Source: Streptomyces sp. NBC_01478
Lineage (GTDB): Bacteria; Actinomycetota; Actinomycetes; Streptomycetales; Streptomycetaceae
Length of the DNA stretch: 64,000 nt
Assembly: GCF_036227225.1 (NCBI RefSeq)
Contig: NZ_CP109444.1
Span: forward strand, 4,631,501 to 4,695,500
Direction: 5' to 3'
The notes beneath the pieces are model-generated. The model was not told where the DNA came from, did no database searches, and saw only the letters and a list, made by a program, of their open reading frames with translations. The translations under genes were made by a program, and so were the position numbers. This document shows, piece after piece, positions 1 to 8,885 of this stretch. Every line of letters begins with the position of its first letter. The first letter of the stretch is position 1.

Positions 1-1972
1 ACTTCCAGATCAACAGGCCGTTCTGGTAGGCGTAGTGCTCCACCCAGTCCGGACGGGTCGTCGAGAAGCCGAAGTTGTACGGACCGACCTTCAACACCTT
101 GTCGTACGACACGTATTGACGGTTCTCGGCGATGTAGTACTGCGCGTAGTCGTCCGTGAAGGAGGCGCCGATGCGCGAGAAGCCCTTCGCGGTCCACGCG
201 GCGTCCGCGGCCTCGGCGTTGTCGGAGAAGAGGGTCGCGCCGTCGGCGGTCACCGTGATCTCGTCGGCCGTGAAGCCCTTCTGCGCCACACCGCTGTCGG
301 TCTGGTAGCGGAAGCGGACGTCGATCTTCTGGCCCGCGTAGGCGTCCAGCGGGTACGTCAGCTTCTGGTACGCCGCCGCCGTGCCGGTGAGCGCGGGGTT
401 GCCGCTGCCGTCACGCGGGATGGCGGAGCCGTCGGCCAGCGTGCCGTCGATCGGGGTCCAGGTCGTGCCGCCGTTCGTGGACACCTCGGTGTAGAGGTAG
501 TCGTAGTCGGCCTCGATGTCGTAGTAGCCGTCCAGCGTGAGGGACGCGGCCGACTTCCCGGTCAAGTCCACTGTCCGGGAAAGGGTGTTGCTCAGACTGT
601 CGCCGCTGCCGCTCCACCACTGCGTGGCACCCTGCGCCGGGGTGACCACCTCGGTGGTGACCTCCTTCTGGGGCAACTGCACCACCAGCGCCTGCGCGTT
701 CTTGGTGTTGTACTCCGCGACGCCCAGCGTGTGCTTCGACTTGGTGCCGGCCTTGGCCACGTCGTAGTCCAGCCAGCCCAGTTGGAGCTTGTCCCAGGCG
801 TTCATGTCGCCGGGCAGGTCACCGATCGCCTCCTTGCCCGTGCCGAGCCAGGAGCCGGACGACATCAGCGTCCAGAAGCCGGTGGAGTTCTCGCCGCCCG
901 CGGTGTCGTACTCGTCGGGCAGGCCGAGGTCGTGGCCGTACTCGTGGGCGTAGACGCCGAGTCCGCCGTTCTCCGGCTGGATCGTGTAGTCGCCGACCCA
1001 GATGCCGGTGTCGCCGACCTGGGTGCCGCCGAGCAGGTTGGTGCCCGGGCCGGTGGCGCCGGCGTCGGTGCCGAACGCGTACCAGCGGTGGGCCCAGATC
1101 GCGTCCTCGCCCTGCGCGCCGCCGCCGGCGGACTCGTCCTCACCGGCGTGCACGATCTGGAAGTGGTCGATGTAGCCGTCGGGCTCGTTGAAGTTGCCGT
1201 CGCCGTCGTAGTCGTAGCGGTCCCACTGGTCGAACTGGGCCAGCTCCGTCTTGATCTCGGCGGCCGTGTCACCCGCGGCCTCGCGCTGGGCGACCCAGGC
1301 GTTGACGCCGTCCTGGACCGCGTACCAGGCGCCGGTGGACGCGCTGTTGGAGCCGTAACGGGCCTCGTTGTAGGGGACCTTGACCCAGTCGGTGACCTCG
1401 CCCTCGACCGAGTAGCGGCCCGAGGACTGCTTCTCGTAGTACTTCTTGAGCGACTCGGTGTTCTTGCCGGTGCCGAAGTACAGGTCCTGGAAGTGCGCCT
1501 GGTTGTAATCCGCCTGCCAGGCCGTGGAGTTGTCCTTCGTACGGTCCGGCGCGGCTATCTGGTTGTGCAGCGGGCCGACGGTGCCGCCGTAGCGGGTGTC
1601 CACCTGGTCGCCGAACTCGACCAGGATCGTGAAGATCTTGTCGGTCTGCTCCCGGCCCAGTTCGACGTACTTGCTCTTGCCGCCCTTGCTCTTGAGCTGG
1701 ACGACCTGCGAGCCGTTGCGGTCCTTGACCGACGCCTTGCCGGATATGACCTGGTTCAGGGCCTCTTGGCGCTGCGCGTCCTGCGTCTTGCTCAGCGGGC
1801 CGTCGAGGTCGTGCTCCTTCTGTGCGACCGGTGCCGGGTCATGCCGGTCGACAGTGGTGGCCTTGGCCGAGGTGTCGGCCTCCGCCACGGCGAACGTCGA
1901 GAACGTGGCGGTGGCCGCCGCGAGGGCCACGCCCACCGCGGCCGCTCTGAACGTCCAGGGTCTGCTGGTCAC
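1..1972 (-). CDS. Secreted M6 (immune inhibitor A-like) zinc metalloprotease, 3' end outside window
   Basis: This is an extracellular peptidase of family M6, an immune inhibitor A relative that degrades proteins outside the cell. The GTG start follows a strong AGGGGAGGA ribosome site. The first 30 residues form a basic N-terminus, a hydrophobic Ala/Val core and an Ala-rich cleavage region, so it is exported. A propeptide-like stretch follows. The zinc motif HEYGH lies at about residues 343-347 and continues into GLPDEYD, the M6 signature (HExxHxxG then PDxYD). The following about 300 residues look like the beta-rich M6 C-terminal part. About 657 residues are inside the window and the C-terminus is cut by the left edge. 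Family members are usually 700-800 aa, so most of the protein is present. The gene is monocistronic as far as visible and is read away from the small gene at 2408. Confidence 0.93.
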   Translation of the reverse strand, partial: MTSRPWTFRAAAVGVALAAATATFSTFAVAEADTSAKATTVDRHDPAPVAQKEHDLDGPLSKTQDAQRQEALNQVISGKASVKDRNGSQVVQLKSKGGKSKYVELGREQTDKIFTILVEFGDQVDTRYGGTVGPLHNQIAAPDRTKDNSTAWQADYNQAHFQDLYFGTGKNTESLKKYYEKQSSGRYSVEGEVTDWVKVPYNEARYGSNSASTGAWYAVQDGVNAWVAQREAAGDTAAEIKTELAQFDQWDRYDYDGDGNFNEPDGYIDHFQIVHAGEDESAGGGAQGEDAIWAHRWYAFGTDAGATGPGTNLLGGTQVGDTGIWVGDYTIQPENGGLGVYAHEYGHDLGLPDEYDTAGGENSTGFWTLMSSGSWLGTGKEAIGDLPGDMNAWDKLQLGWLDYDVAKAGTKSKHTLGVAEYNTKNAQALVVQLPQKEVTTEVVTPAQGATQWWSGSGDSLSNTLSRTVDLTGKSAASLTLDGYYDIEADYDYLYTEVSTNGGTTWTPIDGTLADGSAIPRDGSGNPALTGTAAAYQKLTYPLDAYAGQKIDVRFRYQTDSGVAQKGFTADEITVTADGATLFSDNAEAADAAWTAKGFSRIGASFTDDYAQYYIAENRQYVSYDKVLKVGPYNFGFSTTRPDWVEHYAYQNGLLIWK

Positions 1973-2407
1973 TTGAGGTCCTCCCCTGCGTACCCGACCG
2001 CGCGGAAGGGGGGGTCCTGGAAGTCATGGAAGGTCCGCGCGCGGTGTACGCGTGATAGTCAAGTGACGTTATTTGACTAGAGGTTTACGAGAAAAGACAG
2101 ACCTTGACTTGAGCAGGACAAGTGCACTATGCGAAGCCGGGGTCCGCTTTACGGACACGCACAGGCGACTCGGGGCTCGCTCAACGGGCGCGTACATCCG
2201 TCCACTTGGTGGACGGTATGACTCCGTGCGCCCCCCATGCTCCGGAGCTGTGTGTTAGGTCATGCTTACTGCACGTTCCACTCGGGCATGCAGGCGAATA
2301 GAGTCGATTGGCGGAACGCCCGGAACCCGGCGGAAAGCCAGGCCGACATCCTTGTCGCACCCCCCTTTCACAGCTCCCCTCCATCGCCTAACGAGGACTC
2401 GATTGCC
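1973..2407. other. 435-bp divergent intergenic region
   Basis: This spacer separates the M6 protease from the small membrane protein, which are transcribed divergently. It is less GC-rich than its surroundings and must hold both promoters. A 7-bp inverted repeat sits 84-107 bases upstream of the protease start and is listed separately. A TTGACT at 2104-2109, 18 bases before TATGCG, is the only sigma-70-like pair seen toward the plus strand, and its -10 is poor. No RNA gene or credible small ORF is seen. Confidence 0.5.
2056..2079. promoter_or_regulatory. Candidate operator, TAGTCAA-N10-TTGACTA
   Basis: The arms TAGTCAA (2056-2062) and TTGACTA (2073-2079) are perfect reverse complements separated by 10 bases. 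They lie in the upstream region of the secreted protease. The spacing and symmetry suit a dimeric repressor. Each arm also contains a TTGACT -35-like hexamer on one strand, so a bound protein could block either promoter. The regulator is unknown. Confidence 0.4.
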
Positions 2408-2731
2408 ATGCCTCGTCCGACCGCCGCACAGCTCGCCTACGGTTCGTTCACCGTGATCTTCTCGACGCTCGCCATGCTGCTGCTGTCACAGACGAACTCC
2501 GGTCTGGGGATCGCGGTCATCGCATGCGCTGCGCTCGCCCTCGGGCTGCTCGTCTCCCTGACGGTGCCGCAGCCGAAGACCCGTGCCCGGGCAACGGCCC
2601 AGACCGCCGTCCAGACCCTCTCCGCCCCGGTTCCGGCCGTTCCACAGGCACGGGTGTCGGTACGGCGGGAGACCGTCTCCGCCGCCGCCGTGTCGTCCGC
2701 GCAGCCGGTACGGGAGCGGAGCACTCCCTAG
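2408..2731 (+). CDS. Small membrane protein, function unknown (107 aa)
   Basis: I do not recognise the family. The ATG at 2408 is preceded by a GAGGAC ribosome-site-like sequence, and the ORF upstream of it has no better start. Residues about 12-32 and 34-52 are two adjacent hydrophobic segments joined by a short SQTNSG turn, predicting a membrane hairpin. The remaining about 50 residues are an Ala/Val/Pro/Arg-rich, probably disordered tail with several Arg-Glu pairs. A perfect terminator hairpin follows the stop by about 40 bases, so the gene is a single transcription unit. Confidence is in the gene being real, not in a function. Confidence 0.7.
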   Translation: MPRPTAAQLAYGSFTVIFSTLAMLLLSQTNSGLGIAVIACAALALGLLVSLTVPQPKTRARATAQTAVQTLSAPVPAVPQARVSVRRETVSAAAVSSAQPVRERSTP

Positions 2732-2768
2732 ACCAAGCACAAGCCCAGGCTCACGCTCAACTACACGA

Positions 2769-2801
2769 ATCGGCGGGTCCGTTGACGACGGACCCGCCGA
2801 T
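2769..2801. terminator. Perfect 14-bp bidirectional terminator hairpin
   Basis: ATCGGCGGGTCCGT (2769-2782) pairs perfectly with ACGGACCCGCCGAT (2788-2801) around a 5-base loop. It lies between two convergent genes (stops at 2731 and 2838) and is followed on the plus strand by a short T-containing tail. It probably serves both. Confidence 0.85.
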
Positions 2802-2837
2802 CGCTTTGTGCGCCCCGGGAGTTGCCCCCCGGTCGCC

Positions 2838-3500
2838 TCAACGCGTGCTGACCACCACGGTCTTGGCCGCCTTGTCGTGCAGCCCCTGCTTGTACGGCTT
2901 GTCGAAGAAGCTCCAACCGCCGCTGATCGCCGTCCAGATGCAGGCGCAGCAGAACGCGAACGGGATCCACAGCACCGCCGCGCGGATCAGGTTGGTCTGC
3001 ACGGAGGGGGTCGACCCGTTGTCGAGGTTGGCCACGCGCAGGCCCAGCCACCGCTTGCCCAGCGTCTGCCCGGACTTGGCGAGCATCACGGTGTCGTAGC
3101 CGATGTAGAGCACGGCCGCGATGAGCGACTGGCCGAGGGACTTGGCGTACGAGGCCCCGTCGGAGCCGACGTCGTACTCGTGGACGCCGAAGGCCCAGGT
3201 GACCAGCCAGACGACGATGCCGACGAGGATCATGTCGATGATCCTCGCGAGCGTGCGGCGGCCGCTGTCGGCGAGCGGGGGCATGCCGGCGAGCGGGTCG
3301 GTGGGGTAGGAGCCGCCGCCGTAGGGGTCGGCGCCACCGCCGCCGTAGGGGTCGGCGCCACCGCCGCCGTACGGAGGGGGCTGGTTCCCGTAGGACGGGT
3401 CGTAAGGTGAGCCCGATCCCTGGCCAGGAGGGGGCTGCTTCCTGAACGGGTCGTCTTCCGGCGGCTGCTGGCCGGAGCCCGGAGGCGGTTCGGTGCTCAT
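2838..3500 (-). CDS. RDD family membrane protein (220 aa)
   Basis: The first 75 residues are Pro/Gly/Gln-rich and low in complexity, with a repeated ADPYGGGG unit (two full copies plus a partial one). The RDD domain follows: an Arg in SGRRTLARIIDMI opens the first membrane helix, and further helices lie near residues 88-105, 122-140 and 172-195. The motif GQTLGKRWLGLRV is the conserved RDD core, and the conserved GLHDKAAKT stretch ends the domain. RDD proteins are poorly characterised and some relatives act in ion or osmolyte exchange. The ATG at 3500 gives a normal length, although no clear ribosome site precedes it. The next gene upstream on the same strand is a second RDD protein, 89 bases away, so they may be co-transcribed. 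Confidence 0.88.
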   Translation of the reverse strand: MSTEPPPGSGQQPPEDDPFRKQPPPGQGSGSPYDPSYGNQPPPYGGGGADPYGGGGADPYGGGSYPTDPLAGMPPLADSGRRTLARIIDMILVGIVVWLVTWAFGVHEYDVGSDGASYAKSLGQSLIAAVLYIGYDTVMLAKSGQTLGKRWLGLRVANLDNGSTPSVQTNLIRAAVLWIPFAFCCACIWTAISGGWSFFDKPYKQGLHDKAAKTVVVSTR

Positions 3501-3589
3501 GGGCAGAGTCGACCGCGAACCGCCCGGCTCCGCATCCGGCGAGCGGCCGTCCGGGGTACGGAATCAGGTCCCCCGGATGCCGTACCCCG

Positions 3590-5143
3590 CTATCCCGCTA
3601 CGAACGTATGTGCTGCCTTGTCGTGCCAGCACTGGCGCCAGGGCCGGTCGAACAGGCACCAGGCGACACCGACGAGCCCGATGCCGAGCAGGCCCGGGAC
3701 GCTGTAGACGAGCCAGCGGCGCAGCGCCCCGCCGAAACCGGGCGGCTCGTGGCTCTCGATGCCGCGCACCTCGAGACCGCAGAGCTTCTTGCCCAGGGTG
3801 CGGCCCCACTTGGCCGTGGGCAACGCCTCGTAGAGGACGCCGAAGAGGAGGATCACGGCGATGACGATGCCCAGGTAGACGGCGGTCGTGCCGTCCAGCA
3901 GCCAGACCGTTTCGGTACGGCCGGAGAGCTTGGCCGCGTCGATCTTCCCGTCGATGTGGTCGGCCGCCCTGGTGCCCAGCGGTACGGCGGCCGCGGCGGT
4001 GACCGCGCCGAGCACGACGGTGTCCACGAGCCGGGCCACCAGCCGCTTGCCGAGCCCCGCGGGCCGCGCCGCCGACTGCCGCCGGGCCGCCGCCTGGAAC
4101 ACGTCCTCCACGGGCGGCTTCCAGGGCGGTACGGCCCCTTCCTCGTCCCCCGCCAGTTGGTGCACCTGCTGCGCCCAGGAGGGCTGTCCGCCGCCGACGC
4201 CGGGCGCCATGGGCGTCCCCACGGCGGCGCCCTGCGGCTGCGCCGGGCCGGGTTGCGGGGGAACGCCGGGGGCGGGCTGCGGGGGGCCGGAGAGAGCCGT
4301 GGAGCCGCCGGGCGCGGAGGCCGCGGCGGGTGCCCCGGTACCGGTGCCCGCCGGGCCCGCCTGCGCCTGTGCGGCGGCACGGGCGGCGGCCGCCTTCCCG
4401 GCACCGAAGCCGGGGCCGGAGGGGTCGGTGGAGGGGGCGTTCCCGGCGGGATTCCGGGGACCGAAGCCGCCACCGGCGGAGCCGGTTCCTACGGGACCTT
4501 GAGCCCCGAAGCCCCCGGCGCCCGAACCGGACCCGGCCCCACCCGCCGAACCGAAGCCACCGGCACCCGAGTTGGACCCCGCCCCACCCGGCGCGCCAAA
4601 ACCACCCGCGCCCGGGCCGGACCCGGCCGGACCCTGCGCGCCGAACCCGCCCGGGGTCCCCGCGCCCCCGCCCTGCGCCCCCGGCGCCCCGCCCTGGTGG
4701 GGTGTGCGCGGGGTCGGGCGGCGGAAAGTCGTCGTGCCCTCGTCGGGGGTGTCGGCGGGGACCCTCGGATCCGTGCCCGCTCTCGGGTCCGCGCCCGCTC
4801 TCGGGTCCGGGGCGCCCCAGGAGACGCGGCGGTCCTGGTCGGTGCCGAAACCGGACTGGTGGGAGCGGTCCGCGCCCCATGCCGTCGCCGGTTCGGGGCG
4901 GCTGCCGTGCTGGGCCTGCGCCGGGCCGTCCGGTGCGGGGTCCTCGTCGAAGAAGTGCGGGCCGGTCTCCTCGACGGACTGGCCCGGCGCGCCGAGCGGC
5001 AGGCCGTCGGACGGCGCCGGGCGGCTGGTGCCGGGCACCCAGGCCGCGCCGTTCCAGTACCGGACATAGCCAGGAATGGACGGGTCCGGGTAGTACCCCT
5101 CGCGGGGCCTGTCGTCACCGGGTGCCGGCGTTGGGGCGCTCAT
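3590..5143 (-). CDS. RDD family membrane protein with N-terminal DUF2510 and long disordered linker (517 aa)
   Basis: The domain order is clear. Residues about 16-45 are a DUF2510 segment (GYYPDP then RYWNGAAWV). About 280 residues of Gly/Ala/Pro/Gln-rich sequence follow, including a degenerate GSGAGGFG-type repeat between about residues 140 and 225. An RDD domain of four hydrophobic segments occupies residues about 355-515. The RDD core GRTLGKKLCGLEV and the terminal WHDKAAHTFV motif are present. DUF2510 is common at the cytoplasmic start of actinobacterial membrane proteins. The ATG at 5143 is chosen because it begins the DUF2510 segment. The gene is divergent from ssgG and lies 89 bases before the smaller RDD gene on the same strand. 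Function is unknown. Confidence 0.88.
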   Translation of the reverse strand: MSAPTPAPGDDRPREGYYPDPSIPGYVRYWNGAAWVPGTSRPAPSDGLPLGAPGQSVEETGPHFFDEDPAPDGPAQAQHGSRPEPATAWGADRSHQSGFGTDQDRRVSWGAPDPRAGADPRAGTDPRVPADTPDEGTTTFRRPTPRTPHQGGAPGAQGGGAGTPGGFGAQGPAGSGPGAGGFGAPGGAGSNSGAGGFGSAGGAGSGSGAGGFGAQGPVGTGSAGGGFGPRNPAGNAPSTDPSGPGFGAGKAAAARAAAQAQAGPAGTGTGAPAAASAPGGSTALSGPPQPAPGVPPQPGPAQPQGAAVGTPMAPGVGGGQPSWAQQVHQLAGDEEGAVPPWKPPVEDVFQAAARRQSAARPAGLGKRLVARLVDTVVLGAVTAAAAVPLGTRAADHIDGKIDAAKLSGRTETVWLLDGTTAVYLGIVIAVILLFGVLYEALPTAKWGRTLGKKLCGLEVRGIESHEPPGFGGALRRWLVYSVPGLLGIGLVGVAWCLFDRPWRQCWHDKAAHTFVAG

Positions 5144-5408
5144 GTCCGTCGTCCCGTATCTGCTCGGAGGTCGAATGAGGGTGTCCACATCTACCAGACC
5201 CGTGCCACCGCCACTGCCCGTCCCGCCGGACCTGCCCCTTTCCGGGCAACCTCGGGCACGGAGTCCACACACCCCGAAGCCCCGCGAAGCCTTGGTGACG
5301 CGGCGCGGAAAAAAAGTTTCCCGAAGTCGCGTAATGCTTGGGCCCGCACGCCCTCTCCACTCGTACGGGCCCACCTCGGGGCCCCGTGAGCGAGAGGGGA
5401 CGTACGTC

Positions 5409-5882
5409 ATGCACACAGTCGTAGAGCGGGAGTTGGAGCTGCAGCTCATCCTGTCGCCGGAGCGGAGCATTCCGGTCCCGGCCCGGCTCAGCTATCGGAC
5501 GGACGACCCGTACGCCGTCCACATCTCCTTCCACATCAACTCCGAGAACCCGGTGAACTGGACGTTCGCCCGCGAGCTGCTCGTGGAGGGCGTGTTCCGG
5601 CCGTGCGGGCACGGGGACGTGCGGGTGTGGCCGACGAAGGTGGAGCGGCGCAGTGTCGTCCTGATGGCGCTGAGTTCACCCGACGGAGACGCCCTCCTCC
5701 AGGCCCCGGCGGCCCAGGTGTCGGCGTGGCTGGAGCGCACCCTGCGGGTGGTCCCTCCGGGCTCTGAGGCGGAGCAGCTCGGCATCGACGACGGCCTCGC
5801 CGAGCTGCTCGCACCGACCGCGGCCGACGACCTGTGGCTGCGCGACCCGTGGCCGTCGGACGAGTCGCGGGACGGGGAGTGA
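5409..5882 (+). CDS. ssgG: SsgA-like sporulation/cell division protein, SsgG type
   Basis: This is a member of the SALP (SsgA-like) family, found only in sporulating actinomycetes. These proteins control where sporulation septa form and how spore walls are made or separated. The 157-residue length and the conserved core (PVPARLSYRTDDPYAV, then the VNWTFARELL segment and DVRVWP) match the family. SsgG is known to be needed for correct septum placement in S. coelicolor. I assign this paralogue from overall sequence and from gene order, with ssgG just before a glcD-like gene, so SsgG is likely but not proven. The ATG at 5409 has a GAGAGGGGA ribosome site 7-8 bases upstream. The C-terminal 25 residues are acidic. 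It converges on the FAD oxidase with only 13 bases between stops. Confidence 0.82.
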   Translation: MHTVVERELELQLILSPERSIPVPARLSYRTDDPYAVHISFHINSENPVNWTFARELLVEGVFRPCGHGDVRVWPTKVERRSVVLMALSSPDGDALLQAPAAQVSAWLERTLRVVPPGSEAEQLGIDDGLAELLAPTAADDLWLRDPWPSDESRDGE

Positions 5883-5895
5883 GCGGGAGGGACGA

Positions 5896-7296
5896 TCAGA
5901 AGAGCTTGCCGGGGTTGAGGATCCCCAGCGGGTCGAAACTCGCCTTCACCGCCCGCTGCATCTCCACGCCGACCGGGCCGAGCTCGCGGGCGAGCCACTC
6001 CTTCTTCAGGACGCCGACCCCGTGTTCGCCGGTGATGGTGCCGCCGAGTTCCAGGCCGAGGGCCATGATCTCGTCGAAGGACTCGCGGGCGCGCCGGGAC
6101 TCGTCGACGTCCTGCGCGTCGAAGCAGACGGTGGGGTGCGTGTTGCCGTCACCGGCGTGCGCGCAGACGCCGATCGTCAGCCGGTACTTCTCGCCGATCC
6201 GCTCCACCCCTTCGAGCATCTCGCCGAGCCGCGACCGGGGCACGCACACGTCGTCGATCATCGTCGTGCCCTTGACCGCCTCCAGCGCCGTGAGCGACAA
6301 CCGCCGCGCCTGGAGCAGCAGTTCGGACTCGGCCGCGTCCTCGGCGGGGACGACCTGGGTGGCTCCGGCCGCCTCGCAGAGGGCTCCTACGGCGGCCAGG
6401 TCGGCGGCCGGGTCCAGCGTGTCGAAGGCGGCGAGCAGCAGCGCCTCGGTCGTCTCGGGCAGTCCCATGTGCGCCAGGTCGTTGACGGCCTTGACGGTCG
6501 TACGGTCCATCAGTTCGAGGAGGGACGGGACGTGCCCGCCGGCCATGATCCGGCACACGGCGTCGCAGGCGGCCGCCGCGGACCCGAACTCGGCTGCCAG
6601 CACGAGCTGTTGGGGCGGCTGCGGCTTGAGCGCGAGGATCGCCTTGACGACGATCCCGAGCGAGCCCTCCGAGCCCACGAACAGCCGGGTCAGGTCGTAC
6701 CCGGCGACCCCCTTGGCCGTACGCCGGCCCGTGCTCATCAGGCGCCCGTCGGCGAGGACGACGTCCAGGCCCAGGACGTACTCGGCCGTCACCCCGTACT
6801 TCACGCAGCACAGTCCGCCGGACGCGGTGCCGATGTTGCCGCCGATCGTGCACATCTCCCAACTGGAGGGATCCGGCGGGTAGTAGAGGCCGTGTTCGTT
6901 GACCGCGCGGGAGAGGGTCGCGTTGATGACGCCCGGTTCGACGACCGCGATGCGGTCGACCGGGCTGATCTCCAGGATGCGGTCCATCTTGACGAGGGAA
7001 AGGACGATGCAGCCCTCGGAGGCGTTGGCCGCCCCCGACAAGCCCGTGCGGGCGCCCTGCGGGACGACCGGCACGCGCAGTTCGGTGGCGACGCGCATGA
7101 CGTGCTGGACCTGCTCGACCGTGCGCGGCAGCACGACGACGGCGGGGGTGCCGGACGGGCAGAAGCTCGCCATGTCGTTGGCGTACGCGACCGTGACGTC
7201 CGGGTCGGTGACGACGGCCTCGGCGGGCAGCCCGGCCAGCAGGTGGTCGACGAGGGTCCCGGTGTCCTGGTCGCGAGGCGCTTCGATACGGCTCAT
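5896..7296 (-). CDS. FAD-linked oxidase, GlcD-like (466 aa)
   Basis: This is a flavoprotein of the vanillyl-alcohol oxidase/PCMH fold that oxidises an alpha-hydroxy acid (glycolate or D-lactate type). The N-terminal FAD domain (about residues 35-215) shows VVPQGARTGLSG, the FAD pyrophosphate loop, and TIGGNIGTASGG. The C-terminal FAD-oxidase cap (about 215-466) ends with GEHGVGVLKKEW, a family signature carrying a metal- and substrate-binding His, and the closing NPGKLF. An in-frame GTG six bases upstream is an alternative start; I prefer the ATG at 7296, though neither has a good ribosome site. No GlcE or GlcF partner is nearby, so the true substrate is open. It is divergent from the TPR gene. 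Confidence 0.88.
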   Translation of the reverse strand: MSRIEAPRDQDTGTLVDHLLAGLPAEAVVTDPDVTVAYANDMASFCPSGTPAVVVLPRTVEQVQHVMRVATELRVPVVPQGARTGLSGAANASEGCIVLSLVKMDRILEISPVDRIAVVEPGVINATLSRAVNEHGLYYPPDPSSWEMCTIGGNIGTASGGLCCVKYGVTAEYVLGLDVVLADGRLMSTGRRTAKGVAGYDLTRLFVGSEGSLGIVVKAILALKPQPPQQLVLAAEFGSAAAACDAVCRIMAGGHVPSLLELMDRTTVKAVNDLAHMGLPETTEALLLAAFDTLDPAADLAAVGALCEAAGATQVVPAEDAAESELLLQARRLSLTALEAVKGTTMIDDVCVPRSRLGEMLEGVERIGEKYRLTIGVCAHAGDGNTHPTVCFDAQDVDESRRARESFDEIMALGLELGGTITGEHGVGVLKKEWLARELGPVGVEMQRAVKASFDPLGILNPGKLF

Positions 7297-7394
7297 GATC
7301 ACAGCGTCGCACTCGCGGCCATCGGTGTGAACCCCGTCCGCGCGCGGCTTTGGGTGCCGGGATGTGGTCGTCGTACTGACGCAGAGTGAGCGCC

Positions 7395-8876
7395 ATGGAG
7401 AACGAACAGCGGAGCCCTGGTACGTCCCTGGTGGCGGAAGCGCGGGGGCGCCGCTCCCCCGTTCTGCGGCGGGTGCTGATCGCCTCGGTCGCCGGATGTG
7501 CCGTGGTCGGCGGGCTGCTGTGGCTGCTGCCCGAGGAGCCGCGTCCGGCGCCGCCGCCCGCGCCGGGGCCCAAGGCGCAGGCGCTGAGCGCGGTCACGGC
7601 GGGGGTGCCGGCCGCGCTGCCGGACCTGGCCGCGCTGATCGGCGACCGGGAGACGCGGGTGCGGGTCCGTCCGGGGGACGCGAGGTCCTGGGCGGTGCTC
7701 GGCTCGGCGTATGTGGAGCAGGGGCGGCGGACCGGGGACACCGTGTACTACCCGAAGGCCGAGGACGCCCTGCGCACCGCGCTGAGGGTGCGGGCGAAGG
7801 GCGACGACGCGAGCGCCGTCGCGATGGACGGTCTCGCGGCCCTGGCGAACGAACGGCGGGACTTCCGTACGGCGCGGACCTGGGGCGAGGCGGCACTGAA
7901 GGCGGCGCCGCGCCGGTGGACGACGTATCCGCTGCTGATCGACGCGTACACCGGCCTCGGCGACTACAAGGCGACCAAGCGCACCCTCGACAAGCTGCTG
8001 GATCTGCACACCGGGCCCGCCGTGATGGCGCGGGCCGCCGCCGTCTACCGCGACCGGGGCTGGCGCGAGGACGCCGCCGCCCAGCTCGCCGACGCGGCGG
8101 CGAAGGCCACCGCCCCCGCCGAACAGGCCGCCTGGCTGGAGCGCGCCGGGCAACTGGCCTGGGAACGCGGGGACCGCGAGGCCGCGCTACGGCACTTCGA
8201 GGCGGCCGTACGGCTGGATCCCGACCAGCGGGAGGCGCTGGCCGGTGAGGGGCGCGCGCTCGCGGCGCTGGGCCGTACCTCGGAGGCCCTGAACGCCTAC
8301 CAGGTCGCCCTCGCCAAGCAGCCGACCCCTCAATACGCCCTGGAGCTGGGCGAGTTGTACGAGTCGCTGGGTCTCGGCCAGGCGGCCCGGGTGCAGTACG
8401 ACACGCTGCGCGCCCTCGTCGCCAAGGACGCGGCGGCCGGGGTCGACGACGAGGTGGTCCTCGGCGTGTTCGAGGCGGACCACGGCGACGCGCAGGAGGC
8501 CGTACGGCGGCTGCGCGGCGAGTGGGCCCGGCAGCCGGGGATCGCGGTGGCCGACGCGCTGGGGTGGGCGCTGCACCGGGCCGGGCAGGACGAGGAGGCG
8601 CTGAAGTTCGCGTCGGTGGCGACGGACAAGGTGCACGGGGGCGGGGTGCGGGACGCGCGGTACGCGTTCCACCGGGGCATGATCGAGCGGGAGTTGGAGA
8701 AGGTCGCGTCCGCGCGCCGGCATCTCCGGGAGGCGTTGCAGATCAACCCGTACTTCTCGCCGCTGCAAGTGCCGGTGGCGCAGCGGGCGTTGGCGGCGCT
8801 GGGCGAGCCGGCCGACGAGCCGCCGCCCTCGGACCAGGAGGGGCGGGAAAAGGAGCCGGAGAACAGGGCGGGTTGA
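7395..8876 (+). CDS. Membrane-anchored tetratricopeptide repeat protein
   Basis: This protein of about 493 residues has a short cytoplasmic N-terminus, one transmembrane segment (about residues 24-43), and then a long helical region of TPR-like repeats (about 90-470). Recognisable units include RSWAVLGSAYVEQGR, LDPDQREALAGEGRALAALG and YALELGELYESLG. The C-terminal tail is Pro/Glu-rich and charged. TPR arrays bind protein partners, so this is probably a surface scaffold. No catalytic domain is visible. The ATG at 7395 is preceded by AGTGAG; an in-frame GTG at 7386 would add three residues. It converges with the nitrile hydratase genes with only 9 bases between stops. Confidence 0.8.
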   Translation: MENEQRSPGTSLVAEARGRRSPVLRRVLIASVAGCAVVGGLLWLLPEEPRPAPPPAPGPKAQALSAVTAGVPAALPDLAALIGDRETRVRVRPGDARSWAVLGSAYVEQGRRTGDTVYYPKAEDALRTALRVRAKGDDASAVAMDGLAALANERRDFRTARTWGEAALKAAPRRWTTYPLLIDAYTGLGDYKATKRTLDKLLDLHTGPAVMARAAAVYRDRGWREDAAAQLADAAAKATAPAEQAAWLERAGQLAWERGDREAALRHFEAAVRLDPDQREALAGEGRALAALGRTSEALNAYQVALAKQPTPQYALELGELYESLGLGQAARVQYDTLRALVAKDAAAGVDDEVVLGVFEADHGDAQEAVRRLRGEWARQPGIAVADALGWALHRAGQDEEALKFASVATDKVHGGGVRDARYAFHRGMIERELEKVASARRHLREALQINPYFSPLQVPVAQRALAALGEPADEPPPSDQEGREKEPENRAG

Positions 8877-8885
8877 GCCCGCGCG

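Noticed and set aside
35..2080. Long plus-strand ORF (681 codons) opposite the M6 protease, and similar very long antisense frames at 3608-5389, 29391-31925 and 47619-50036
   Set aside because: They are shadows caused by high GC third positions of the real genes: no family similarity, Arg/Gly/Ala-rich translations, no ribosome sites.
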